Shown piece after piece: positions 16,916 to 25,307 of a stretch of DNA of 64,000 nucleotides. The stretch's first letter is position 1, and every line of letters starts with the position of its first letter. The translations under genes and the position numbers were made by a program. The notes below the pieces were generated by a model. It was not told the DNA's origin. It was given only the letters and a program-made list of their open reading frames with translations, and ran no database searches. Source of the DNA: JBBQED01 sp038320345 (GTDB lineage: Bacteria > Bacteroidota > Bacteroidia > AKYH767-A > OLB10); the NCBI GenBank assembly GCA_038320345.1, contig JBBQED010000004.1, forward strand, positions 248,001-312,000, given 5' to 3'.

Positions 16916-19663
16916 TTATTGCTTTACCATTTTCTTAGAATCAATTACTTTTCCATCGCAAATAAGCGTATAGGTATAAATTCCGGAACTTAAGTCAGAA
17001 GCATAAACCTCTAAAGTTCCTTCGCCAAAAGTTTCAATTTTCGCAGAACGAAGCACTCTTCCGTTGTTATCCGAAAACATAATTTTCGCTTCTTTAATAT
17101 TCTCCGTTATATAGTAAGTTATTTGAGTGCTTTCAGCAAATGGATTAGGGTCATTTTGATTTAAAATGATTCCTTGATTATTACTGAGTTCGATTTTTTG
17201 ATTTGGATTTCCAATTTTATTACCACTATTGTTGACTGGAGAAGCCAGTAAAGTTGAAAGAACCGCCATAACTGAATCCATATTATGTTTTTGAGTTTTG
17301 ATTTCAGCCAGTAAAATAGGGACCAGTTCTATATAATTTAACGCTTTATAATCTACACCCGGAGTTATAATAGCACCAGTAGAATCGTAAGCTTCAGGCT
17401 GGCGTGTTCTTTTAACTAAACCTGGCAAAATACTTTCTACATCTTGAGCAAATAAGCCATAATGCACACCAGAGGGCAAGTTAATTCCCGGATAATTTAC
17501 TGAATCAAATGTATATGTTTTAGGTTGTAATGCATCAATAATTGCAGATACATTTTGAGCATCTGTAACATTCTGCTTGAACTTCATATCTGAAGTTATA
17601 TATGTACCATTTGTTACATAAACATCACCATTGAAGTAACCTGCTGCATCAGTACAAACGGCCGAAACACACGATCCAGGAGGTGCTACTCCATAAATAC
17701 CATAATTATTAGTTCCAGTTGCTGCGTATCCATACACACCAAAATTATTTTGTGCCGGAGAGTAAGCTACAGCTTTAACACCATAAACATCCGTTCCATC
17801 ATCACCGTAACCTAAGGCATCCACACCAATACTTTCAGTAGTGCCGCTATGTCCATATCCACGTACACCGATGGCATTTTTTCCAAGATAACCAACTCCA
17901 TGAACTCCATAATTATAAGTAGCAGGAGTTCCTGTAGCTTCTACCTCTACTCCATAATTGGTAGGTGATATACCTTTTTCTGCTCCTGTTACTCTGCCAT
18001 AAAATCCATATGAGGAAAGAGAATTAGTTCCACCTGTAATATTTGCCAGATAGCCTGTATTATACTCGCTGTTACCGTTTACATCTACATAATGTCCATA
18101 TTTATGTGAATTTGCAACTGTTGTTGGATTTGCTGTTGTCCTAAAATATGAACCGTAAGATATCACATCAAAAGCTCCTGTTGAAAGATTTATTCCTGTG
18201 TTTGTTCCATTGGCACTGTGAGTAACAATTGCAATCCCAGTAGAATTCCCTGTGGAAGCATTAGTATAAGCTAGTGACATTGCTTGATTAGTAACCGGAG
18301 CAACACCAACACCAACACCTACAAATCCATTCGCATCTTCCTGCATTGTTGCCTGACAAGCAGATGTACCTGCTGAATTAGTATATTTCATAATATGGTT
18401 GGTGTTGCCACTACCTGCACAAGCATTGATACTACCTGCTCCCTGGTCTGGAACTAAAATAACATCCCCGGAGGCATCTACTGTAAGAACTTTCCCAGTT
18501 GAGGCCACAGTGGGTGTAAAGCTAGATGTTAAATTTGTAAACCTTAATCCACTATTACCAGTTGTACCGTTTGTAATTTCTAAAGTATTTGCAGGTGTTG
18601 AACCCGTATTAATTCCTACATTTCTTGGTGTAGTCCCTGCACGTGGCGAAATGATTAAATCTCCATTGGAAGTAGATTCAAAATCTGTAAAGCGTGGAGT
18701 ACCACCATGCGCTTGTGCTAATCTAAATTGAGGCACAGAACCACCATTAAATACTTCTAAGCGTCTGCCGGGGGATTGTGTATTAATACCAACGTTAGCA
18801 TTATTACCATTTAATTCCGCTTCTATCACTAAATCACCTGATACTGTACATTCAAAATCCACATGTGCACCTTGAGCAATAGCAACATTTTGTGTGTGAG
18901 TTAAACGAAATTGTGGCAAGTTTAAACCTCCATCTAATACCTCTAAACGACGTTGAGGTCGAATGGTATTAGTTAATGGTGGCTGACCGGCAATATAGAA
19001 ATTCCCTATGCCAACATTTCCATTCCAACTTAACCGCATAGTCTCTAAACCATCATTTGTACCAGAAGTACCATTAATTCCAAGTGGAGTTGCAAAAATA
19101 AATCGAAGGTCATTGAAATTATCAGGAAGTGCTGCGTTATCTCCCCAGCTAATTATTGCATCCATATGGTCATCCCACAAATCCTGACTGTGGCCCATTG
19201 GATCAAATTCATGTTTAAGACCAAAATACATGTTATCATTTCGTGCATTAGTGTAAGTACCGACATCCATCCATGTCCGATGTCCACCTGCTCCAGTAAT
19301 CCACCGATGACCAAGATGTAATAAGGAAACTGGAATAGCCGGAAACGCTCCAAACGTAGCATCATCTTCGCTTATTTGCATCCGTCCCACGTTTTGGAGT
19401 GTAACTCCATCGGGTGCTGTTAAATTGTCCTCAAAAATTCTTGCCCGAAGATTATTGAATGCTCCTGCTCCTCCTGTTGTGTAAAAATTGATTGGATTTG
19501 TATTTTCGTTTTTAATTTGAACATCTGCTGGATTCACTGTATTCCAACCCAAAAATTCTCCTCCTCCCGGACTTGTATTTCCAAAAATAGTTGTTTGACA
19601 TTTGATTAATGTAAAGTGCATACAAAAAATTACACTTAAACAAAGAAATTTAGATTTTTTCAT
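16916..19663 (-). CDS. Secreted protein with tail-fibre-type S74 chaperone domain and T9SS type A tail
   Basis: A 915-residue protein with a signal peptide (ending IKCQ), a long repetitive central region containing many YGxxG-type units at about 520-680 (for example VYGVKAVAYS and NFGVYGYAA), then SDMKFKQNV and HYGLFAQDVE. These last two are hallmarks of the Peptidase_S74 intramolecular chaperone that trimerises phage tail fibres and is self-cleaved in some members. A T9SS type A sorting domain ends it (NDPNPF and SSGIYTYTLI). It is probably a trimeric surface fibre. A chaperone followed by a sorting tail is common in Bacteroidota cargo. The next leftward gene upstream of it is another T9SS protein, 12 bases away. 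Confidence 0.8.
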   Translation of the reverse strand: MKKSKFLCLSVIFCMHFTLIKCQTTIFGNTSPGGGEFLGWNTVNPADVQIKNENTNPINFYTTGGAGAFNNLRARIFEDNLTAPDGVTLQNVGRMQISEDDATFGAFPAIPVSLLHLGHRWITGAGGHRTWMDVGTYTNARNDNMYFGLKHEFDPMGHSQDLWDDHMDAIISWGDNAALPDNFNDLRFIFATPLGINGTSGTNDGLETMRLSWNGNVGIGNFYIAGQPPLTNTIRPQRRLEVLDGGLNLPQFRLTHTQNVAIAQGAHVDFECTVSGDLVIEAELNGNNANVGINTQSPGRRLEVFNGGSVPQFRLAQAHGGTPRFTDFESTSNGDLIISPRAGTTPRNVGINTGSTPANTLEITNGTTGNSGLRFTNLTSSFTPTVASTGKVLTVDASGDVILVPDQGAGSINACAGSGNTNHIMKYTNSAGTSACQATMQEDANGFVGVGVGVAPVTNQAMSLAYTNASTGNSTGIAIVTHSANGTNTGINLSTGAFDVISYGSYFRTTANPTTVANSHKYGHYVDVNGNSEYNTGYLANITGGTNSLSSYGFYGRVTGAEKGISPTNYGVEVEATGTPATYNYGVHGVGYLGKNAIGVRGYGHSGTTESIGVDALGYGDDGTDVYGVKAVAYSPAQNNFGVYGYAATGTNNYGIYGVAPPGSCVSAVCTDAAGYFNGDVYVTNGTYITSDMKFKQNVTDAQNVSAIIDALQPKTYTFDSVNYPGINLPSGVHYGLFAQDVESILPGLVKRTRQPEAYDSTGAIITPGVDYKALNYIELVPILLAEIKTQKHNMDSVMAVLSTLLASPVNNSGNKIGNPNQKIELSNNQGIILNQNDPNPFAESTQITYYITENIKEAKIMFSDNNGRVLRSAKIETFGEGTLEVYASDLSSGIYTYTLICDGKVIDSKKMVKQ

Positions 19664-19675
19664 GTGGTCAGGTTT

Positions 19676-20626
19676 TTATCTTGTTAAAATCAACTTATAT
19701 TTAAAAAATAATTTATTTCTTCTAAACAAATGACAAAAGTAAAGTCCACTAGATATATCATCAAGTGAATAAGTTTCATTTTTATTAGATAATTTTCTAG
19801 AAATAAGTAACCGTCCACTTTGGTCAAAAATTTTTATATAATCATCATTCGAACTATTGGAAAATTTGATAAATCCAGGTGACGGATTGGGAAACATCAA
19901 ACAGGGCAAATAAGTTAAGTCAGGTAAAGCAGTCCAATTTTGAGCGAATACTGAATCAGTTGAGACGCAGATGTCATCTACGTAATAATAAGAGTAGTCA
20001 AAAAAAAGTCCCAAATTATTAGTGTCGGTATTTATGTCGTCGAAGAAATTTCCGACCATTATATAGGTGTAATTTGAATCGGCAAAGAAACTTCCAGAAA
20101 TTTTAGTCCAACTTAAAGTATCATCTAAAATTACATCCATATAAATGTGCGCAAAATTATTAATGGCAGGTTCATCAAATTGCGAATGCTGATAAACAGA
20201 AAATCTAGCCCCTAATTTATTTGTCGCTAAAGAATAATTATTTGTGTTTGCACAATTTACAAACATTGTAAAATAGTACTTTACTCCCACAGTTAAACTA
20301 ATAATTAAAGGAGCAGCAAAAAATTCTCGATAATTCGGACCATTTGGTCCAGCTGGATTTCTATAACTCACGATTCCTGCCATCCCAACCCCACTTCTTG
20401 GATATTGATATCCAAAAGGCATATCTGGCATATTGAAAATTGGATTACAGACATTATAATAATCAGGCGTATTTCCAAAATTAAACCAAGAGTTAGCAGC
20501 TTCTATTTGATTTAAATACTGAGGGCAAAACAAAGTATCCTCAAAACTCGGATTAGGCACCAGATTTTGCTGAGCCTGTGCGGGGATATAAAGCAATAAA
20601 AGCAATATCAAAGTTAAATGCCTCAT
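19676..20626 (-). CDS. Secreted protein with carbohydrate-binding-like domain and T9SS type A tail
   Basis: A 316-residue protein with signal peptide (ending PAQAQQ), a beta-rich domain of about 220 residues starting NLVPNPSFED, and a short T9SS type A tail (PNPSPGFIKFSN and SSGLYFCHL). NLVPNPSFE openings mark jelly-roll, carbohydrate-binding-like modules found in many Bacteroidota secreted proteins, including OmpA-linked ones. No catalytic residues are evident. It lies 12 bases upstream of the S74 fibre gene on the same strand and is probably transcribed with it, so both may be parts of one surface structure. Confidence 0.78.
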   Translation of the reverse strand: MRHLTLILLLLLYIPAQAQQNLVPNPSFEDTLFCPQYLNQIEAANSWFNFGNTPDYYNVCNPIFNMPDMPFGYQYPRSGVGMAGIVSYRNPAGPNGPNYREFFAAPLIISLTVGVKYYFTMFVNCANTNNYSLATNKLGARFSVYQHSQFDEPAINNFAHIYMDVILDDTLSWTKISGSFFADSNYTYIMVGNFFDDINTDTNNLGLFFDYSYYYVDDICVSTDSVFAQNWTALPDLTYLPCLMFPNPSPGFIKFSNSSNDDYIKIFDQSGRLLISRKLSNKNETYSLDDISSGLYFCHLFRRNKLFFKYKLILTR

Positions 20627-20926
20627 TGGTGAAAATTTAAATAGTGTTAAGTAAAAGTAATGGGAAATATTGGAAATGCAAATATTTATGCATTTATTAT
20701 TAAATTAATTCAATACAAAATATAGTGTAGCATAATTACAGTAAAAATCAATTAGCAATTTAACTTATTAATACTGCTCCGCACAACAAATCAAGAGCAT
20801 GATCAGCGTTGTAGGAAGTTGATGTAGCATCTCCCGGATTCCAAATCCTAAAGCCATCTGTTGCATTGAGTAATTGATTTTCCTGCATTGTCTAAACATA
20901 TATCAGCAAATAATATTTAAATAATT
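20627..20926. other. Intergenic region (300 bases) with one small ORF
   Basis: AT-rich spacer between the secreted-protein pair and the methyltransferase. Its only structured content is the 42-codon leftward ORF at 20760-20888; the rest, 20627-20759, shows no motif I recognise and presumably holds the promoter of the two secreted-protein genes. Confidence 0.5.
20760..20888 (-). CDS. Possible small protein of 42 residues
   Basis: An ATG-initiated leftward ORF starting MQENQLLNATDGFRIWNPGD and ending GAVLIS, 38 bases after the methyltransferase stop. Its composition (Trp, Cys, balanced polar residues) looks coding rather than random, and the base composition is less AT-rich than the flanking spacer. 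I recognise no family. It could be a genuine small protein in the methyltransferase transcript or the remnant of a larger gene. Confidence 0.35.
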   Translation of the reverse strand: MQENQLLNATDGFRIWNPGDATSTSYNADHALDLLCGAVLIS

Positions 20927-21667
20927 TCACTTTTCAATGCGGGCAAGTCGTAAGAATATTGGAAAAACAACTTTATGATGTTCTTTTCGACTCAAAACTT
21001 GCTTCAACTCAGTTCTGATAAGATCCAGAGGATTTTTTTGATGGGCTTTTTGATAATGCTTCACAGCCGACCATGTTTCCAAATATCCTAAAATTTGCTC
21101 CGCAGTCCAGTTCAGTTCCATTTTAAAATCCTCATGACTGATTTCATGAAAAGGGAATGGGATAGTTTGATAATTCTCATCTAGATATCGGCGTTCATAA
21201 TCCCAATAAACGCCAATAACACTATCATAAAATTCAGTGATAATTGCATCTACTTCTGATGAAATCTGAAAAAATCCGTAACCAAACACAGCAAGAATCG
21301 CTTCTGGTTTCGCAGTACGTTTTACTTCCGCATAAAAAAGATCGAAATCAAACCAGTGAATAGCTTGAGCGACTGTAATTAGATCAAAAGAATTATCTGG
21401 AAACGTTGTAAGCTCTGCTCTACTAACACTATAAACAATTTTGTTGTTCGGTGCTGCTTGCTGAATTTGCTGTGTACTAATATCTGTAGCCTGTACAGTC
21501 GTAAAATATTCCGATAAAACTTGCGCTACTTGACCATTTCCAGTGCCACAATCCCAAGCTTGATTATTTTCCTTGACTAACGAGACAATAAAACGAAGCA
21601 TCTCTGCTGGATAAACGGGCCGATACTTTGCATAGAGATGACTGGCGTTAGAAAAATTATCTTTCAT
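20927..21667 (-). CDS. Class I SAM-dependent methyltransferase
   Basis: A 246-residue cytoplasmic protein with SAM motif I DCGTGNGQVA (residues about 39-48), a following acidic strand end (VQATDIS), and the motif IV region FDLITVAQAIHWFD, typical of the Methyltransf_11/25 group (UbiE/SmtA-like, TrmB-unrelated). The opening LYAKYRPVYPAEM is shared by many members of unknown substrate. The start ATG is at 21667. It lies 12 bases after the DUF1801 gene on the same strand. Substrate unknown. Confidence 0.85.
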   Translation of the reverse strand: MKDNFSNASHLYAKYRPVYPAEMLRFIVSLVKENNQAWDCGTGNGQVAQVLSEYFTTVQATDISTQQIQQAAPNNKIVYSVSRAELTTFPDNSFDLITVAQAIHWFDFDLFYAEVKRTAKPEAILAVFGYGFFQISSEVDAIITEFYDSVIGVYWDYERRYLDENYQTIPFPFHEISHEDFKMELNWTAEQILGYLETWSAVKHYQKAHQKNPLDLIRTELKQVLSRKEHHKVVFPIFLRLARIEK

Positions 21668-21679
21668 GTTAATCGTGTT

Positions 21680-22087
21680 TTATTTTTGGAAGGACTGATC
21701 TAATTCAACAGCTTCATGCAGCAACAATGTTAATGCATGTTGATCGATTTCATAAATCGAATGGTAGATTTTATAATACACTTGTTTATTAGTACCCTGT
21801 GTAAGATAACTATTTACATCCTTTAGTTTGTTGCCCTGGCAAAAACCAAATAATACTCCATCGCGAATTCCACCCGATGGTATAGCGCCTGGCCAGATCA
21901 AACATATTCTTTTCTTCCCGTAAAAAAATGGAACATTATAAGCAAGCTTTTCCCTACAAGTATCCGGTAAAACCGACCAAACAATTTCTTTCAAGTAATC
22001 TACTATCATACGTTGATCGTCCGGCAAAAATTGTCGGAACTCCGTATACGATTGGAATTTTAAGCACTGTTGAAATGACTTAGCCAT
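21680..22087 (-). CDS. DUF1801 (YdhG/YjhX-like) domain protein
   Basis: A 135-residue protein with the DUF1801 pattern: LKEIVWSVLPDTCREKLAYNVPFFYGKKRICLI and a C-terminal helix. Members are small helix-plus-beta proteins of unknown function, often called iron chaperone-like through distant similarity to frataxin-type folds. An upstream ATG at 22114 adds nine residues, but MAKSFQQ at 22087 is the likelier start. It is 12 bases upstream of the methyltransferase start and probably shares its transcript. Confidence 0.75.
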   Translation of the reverse strand: MAKSFQQCLKFQSYTEFRQFLPDDQRMIVDYLKEIVWSVLPDTCREKLAYNVPFFYGKKRICLIWPGAIPSGGIRDGVLFGFCQGNKLKDVNSYLTQGTNKQVYYKIYHSIYEIDQHALTLLLHEAVELDQSFQK

Positions 22088-22425
22088 AAGATGAATGTGC
22101 CAACTTCGGATCAAATTTAAGCACTAAAGTGCTCTTCGACCAATAACTGATGGGGGTGGTGGTCTAAAATTAGGAGATAATTCAATAATTCCAAAATTTA
22201 CTCCTATTCTACCTCCCAAAGGGAAGTAATTAAAATGCTCTCATATGTTAGTGGAATCAATTTAAGAGGTAATAAAAAAACTAGTATTAAATAAAATGCC
22301 GGTGAAGCATAAATATGCTATTTCTTAATTGCGCTTTTACTTGAAATAATCTGCATTAAAATATTTTTTCAAATTTGTAACATTCATGGAGAACTGGGCT
22401 CTTTCCATTATAAAACTGATAAACT
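22088..22425. other. Divergent intergenic region (338 bases)
   Basis: AT-rich. A weak rightward promoter may lie at about 22341-22369: a TTG followed after 18 bases by TATTTTTT, close to but not matching TAnnTTTG. No ORF, RNA gene or repeat was seen. Confidence 0.4.
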
Positions 22426-23274
22426 ATGAAGAAATTTCAGTTAGCACTTCTTTTTACAATGCTCTACGGAGCCTGTAGTGTAGGTCAGGCCCAGACATCC
22501 AAATACCCATTTGAGGTGAGCATAACTGGAAAAGGAAACCGTGCTATTGTATTTATCCCTGGGTTTTCATGTTCTGGAGATGTATGGAATGAAACGCGCA
22601 AAGATTATGAGAATGCATACACCTGTTATACATTAACGATGGCTGGCTTTGCTGGTGTGAATCCTGTAGGAGAAATAAAATTTTCTGCTTGGGAAAAAGG
22701 AATCGCAACATATATTATTGACAATAAAATTACTAAGCCCATTATTATTGGTCACAGTATGGGCGGAGGACTAGCAATGGCCATCGCTGCAGATTATCCG
22801 GATCTACTCTCAGGAATCATTGTTGTAGATGCGCTACCGTGTTTGTCAGCCATGATGAATCCTACATTCAAATCCAAAGAAAATAATGATTGTAGTGCGA
22901 TGACGCAACAGATTGTGAGTGCCAGCTCAGAGGATTTCTTGCACATGCAGAAAGCATCTATAGCATCATTAATGTCAGATACTACAATGCAAGATCTAGT
23001 AGTAGGATGGTCGGTGAAATCCGATAGAAAAACGTTCGGAGATATGTATTGTGACTTCAGCAATACTGATCTACGAGAAAAAATTATTGCTATTAAATGT
23101 CCGGCATTAATCTTACTCGAATCCTATTTTGCTAATTTTAAACCCGCGATGAAGGATCAATTCAAAAATCTCCAAACAGCTAATCTACAATATGCAAATA
23201 AAGGTCTGCACTTTATCATGTATGACGATACTGAATGGTACAATGCACAGTTAAAGAAATTCTTGACGCAATAG
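22426..23274 (+). CDS. Alpha/beta hydrolase, exported
   Basis: A 282-residue protein with a hydrophobic N-terminal signal (cleavage probably after GQAQ; a Cys at 17 could also be lipidated, though the lipobox is poor). The hydrolase core shows an oxyanion segment FIPGFSCSGDVW, the nucleophile elbow GHSMGGG with Ser111, an acidic residue in the LLESYF region and a late His in KGLHFIMYDD. Family members hydrolyse esters or amides; substrate unknown. The ECF sigma gene begins 6 bases after the stop, so the enzyme is probably part of that regulatory operon. Confidence 0.82.
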   Translation: MKKFQLALLFTMLYGACSVGQAQTSKYPFEVSITGKGNRAIVFIPGFSCSGDVWNETRKDYENAYTCYTLTMAGFAGVNPVGEIKFSAWEKGIATYIIDNKITKPIIIGHSMGGGLAMAIAADYPDLLSGIIVVDALPCLSAMMNPTFKSKENNDCSAMTQQIVSASSEDFLHMQKASIASLMSDTTMQDLVVGWSVKSDRKTFGDMYCDFSNTDLREKIIAIKCPALILLESYFANFKPAMKDQFKNLQTANLQYANKGLHFIMYDDTEWYNAQLKKFLTQ

Positions 23275-23280
23275 TAGGAT

Positions 23281-23748
23281 ATGGTTTTTGAAGACATTTA
23301 TAAAACGCACTGGAAAAGAGTATTTCGTTTGTGCATGGGATATGTGAATGATGCTGATGTCGCCAAAGATATTGCACAGGAAACATTTATTATCGTTTGG
23401 CAGCAGTTACCAAAGTTAAGAAGCGATGTTGCACTGGTCTCCTGGATATTAAAAATCGCATCCAACCAATGCTTGAGACAAATTGGAAAAGAAAATAAAT
23501 TTCCAAAAACAGATTTACTTCCTGAAATTCCAGAAGCACCTCCACCAGAAATCGAAGACAAGGTAAAATTTCTTTATCAATGTATTGCTGAACTTAAAGA
23601 AACAGATCGTCTTATAATTTCTCTTGAATTGGAGGATGTTAATCAGTCAGAAATCGCTGAAATCATGGGGCTTACTCCCTCTAATGTGCGGGTAAGGATC
23701 CACAGAATAAAAGAATTATTAACAGAAAAATTTAGACGTTATGAGTAA
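23281..23748 (+). CDS. ECF-type RNA polymerase sigma factor
   Basis: A 155-residue sigma-70 family protein with region 2 (AKDIAQETFIIVWQQLPKL and SWILKIASNQ) and region 4 (QSEIAEIMGLTPSNVRVRIH, helix-turn-helix). It would direct RNA polymerase to stress or envelope-related promoters. It starts 6 bases after the hydrolase gene and its end overlaps the next start by 8 bases (ATGAGTAA region), implying translational coupling with the following membrane protein. Target promoters are not visible. Confidence 0.9.
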   Translation: MVFEDIYKTHWKRVFRLCMGYVNDADVAKDIAQETFIIVWQQLPKLRSDVALVSWILKIASNQCLRQIGKENKFPKTDLLPEIPEAPPPEIEDKVKFLYQCIAELKETDRLIISLELEDVNQSEIAEIMGLTPSNVRVRIHRIKELLTEKFRRYE

Positions 23749-24334
23749 TCAACAAGACTTTAAAGCATTGTGGAATCAGCAGGATGCCAATGCTCCAGAT
23801 ATAAAAGCACTTTATAAAAAAGCAAATCAATACAAACGCAAAAGTATAGTAAAGTTAGTCCTTACGAATATTTTGTTGATTGCTACTTCACTATTTATTG
23901 GATCTATCTGGTACTATTTTCAACCGGAGATGACCAGCACAAAAATTGGAATTATCCTAATAATAGTGGCGATGGTATTGTATTTAGCCGCTTTTAATTT
24001 AATGATCCCACTCTTAAATAAAATCGGTTCTGAGATGAATGCTAAAGAATATCTACAAAAATTTCAGGCTTTAAAACAAAAGCAAATTTTTCTGCAGACG
24101 ACGATGATGAATTTGTATTTCTTTTTATTGTCGTTAGGACTTGCATTATATATGTATGAATATGCAGTACGATCTTTACCTTTTATGATCGTGGTATACG
24201 CCCTTACTTTTACATGGATCGGAATCAGCTGGTTCTATCTAAGACCTAAAAAGATAAAATCAGAAACGCTTAAGTTGGAAGAATTACTTCATAAGTTTGA
24301 AAGAATCAATGAGCAGTTCAAGGGGGGCGAGTAA
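23741..24334 (+). CDS. Four-TM membrane protein, possible anti-sigma factor
   Basis: A 197-residue protein with a soluble N-terminus of about 35 residues (LWNQQDANAPDIKALYKK), two TM segments at about 39-56 and 68-88, a cytoplasmic linker, two more TM segments at about 124-141 and 147-165, and a basic, coiled C-terminus. It overlaps the ECF gene by 8 bases, the place of an anti-sigma factor. It has no HxxxCxxC zinc motif, so it is not a classical ZAS-type anti-sigma. I recognise no named family. The N-terminal soluble stretch could bind the sigma factor. Confidence 0.6.
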   Translation: MSNQQDFKALWNQQDANAPDIKALYKKANQYKRKSIVKLVLTNILLIATSLFIGSIWYYFQPEMTSTKIGIILIIVAMVLYLAAFNLMIPLLNKIGSEMNAKEYLQKFQALKQKQIFLQTTMMNLYFFLLSLGLALYMYEYAVRSLPFMIVVYALTFTWIGISWFYLRPKKIKSETLKLEELLHKFERINEQFKGGE

Positions 24335-24504
24335 TCTTACTGAACTTTAGAAATGACTACAAAGGCGCAATTTTTAGGAATGTTAAATCAATAGTAACAA
24401 TAACTTCAACTATATTGTCATTTTTCTGTTCTCCTTTGTCCAATCTAGGAAATTCATTCGTTATTGGGGTGTAATTGATAAATAACCCTCTAAAACTAAA
24501 AAAA

Positions 24505-24888
24505 ATGACAGGTAAAGAAAATGCTCTCAATTGGTTTGAAATCCCTGCTGACGATATTAGTCGCGCTAAAAAATTCTACGAAACCATCTTTGGCTTTAAG
24601 ATGCCGGATCAGGAAATGATGGGTATGAAGATGGCGATGTTCCCCTCTGAAGATATGAATGGCAAGGTATCAGGATGTGTGGTACAAAGTACGGCTCACA
24701 AGCCGAGCAAAGATGGCTCTAAAATCTACCTCAATGGAAATCCAGATCTGTCTGCTGCCTTATCTAAAATAGATGGAGCGGGAGGTAAAGTGGTGATGCC
24801 CAAAACAAAAATTAGTGATGAGATTGGATTTATGGCTTTTTTCTTAGATTCGGAAGGGAATAATGTAGCGCTACACTCCAATCAATAA
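24505..24888 (+). CDS. VOC-family (glyoxalase-like) protein
   Basis: A 127-residue protein with the VOC opening LNWFEIPADDISRAKKFYE and repeated beta-alpha-beta-beta-beta pattern, ending FLDSEGNNVALHS, where Glu and His often contribute metal binding. Members include glyoxalase I, dioxygenases and antibiotic-binding proteins; no specific reaction can be assigned. The upstream ATG at 24475 adds a Lys/Leu-rich tail unlike the family, so 24505 is preferred. It lies 11 bases before a YCII protein and upstream of an ECF42-type sigma gene, a common grouping. Confidence 0.82.
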   Translation: MTGKENALNWFEIPADDISRAKKFYETIFGFKMPDQEMMGMKMAMFPSEDMNGKVSGCVVQSTAHKPSKDGSKIYLNGNPDLSAALSKIDGAGGKVVMPKTKISDEIGFMAFFLDSEGNNVALHSNQ

Positions 24889-24899
24889 CCTTAAAATCT

Positions 24900-25247
24900 A
24901 TGAAAGAATTTCTTTTAATCTTCAGAAGTGAATCTCCTAGTACCGAACCTCCAATGTCGCCCGATCAAATTCAGGCGATGATGAAACCTTGGCAAGACTG
25001 GATTGGAAGTTTGGCGGCTCAAAATAAATTGGTAAGTACTGGCAACAGGCTTGAACAAGATGGAAAAGTGATAAAGCCAGGCAATATCGTTACCAATGGT
25101 CCATTTGTTGAAATTAAAGAAAGCATTGGCGGTTATACCATCATCCGTGCAGAAAACTTGGAAGAAGCAACTGAACTTTCTAAAGGTTGTCCAATCCTCT
25201 TTGTTGGAGGCACCGTGGAGATTCGTGCTATCATTCCCATGGATTAA
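24900..25247 (+). CDS. YCII-related (DGPF) domain protein
   Basis: A 115-residue protein with MKEFLLIFRSE, WQDWIGSL, VTNGPFVEIKESIGGYTII and EIRAIIPM, the pattern of the YCII/DGPF family of small ferredoxin-like-fold proteins. The catalytic role is unknown, but YCII genes are the typical neighbour of ECF42 sigma factors. Here the DGPF motif reads NGPF. It follows the VOC gene by 11 bases and is closed by a strong terminator before the sigma gene. Confidence 0.88.
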   Translation: MKEFLLIFRSESPSTEPPMSPDQIQAMMKPWQDWIGSLAAQNKLVSTGNRLEQDGKVIKPGNIVTNGPFVEIKESIGGYTIIRAENLEEATELSKGCPILFVGGTVEIRAIIPMD

Positions 25248-25260
25248 ATTCCAAATTCAA

Positions 25261-25296
25261 AAATAATCTCCTGATCTTTATCGGGAGATTATTTTT
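25261..25296 (+). terminator. Rho-independent terminator between the YCII gene and the ECF42 sigma gene
   Basis: AAATAATCTCC (25261-25271) pairs perfectly with GGAGATTATTT (25284-25294), followed by further Ts. The 11-base stem with a T-run ends the VOC-YCII transcript, so the sigma factor is transcribed separately or by read-through. Confidence 0.88.
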
Positions 25297-25307
25297 GATT
25301 CGCCTTC

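Noticed and set aside
18399..18731. Open frame antisense to the S74 fibre gene
   Set aside because: It is Pro/Val-rich because it reads the complement of repetitive coding sequence; no start context or family.
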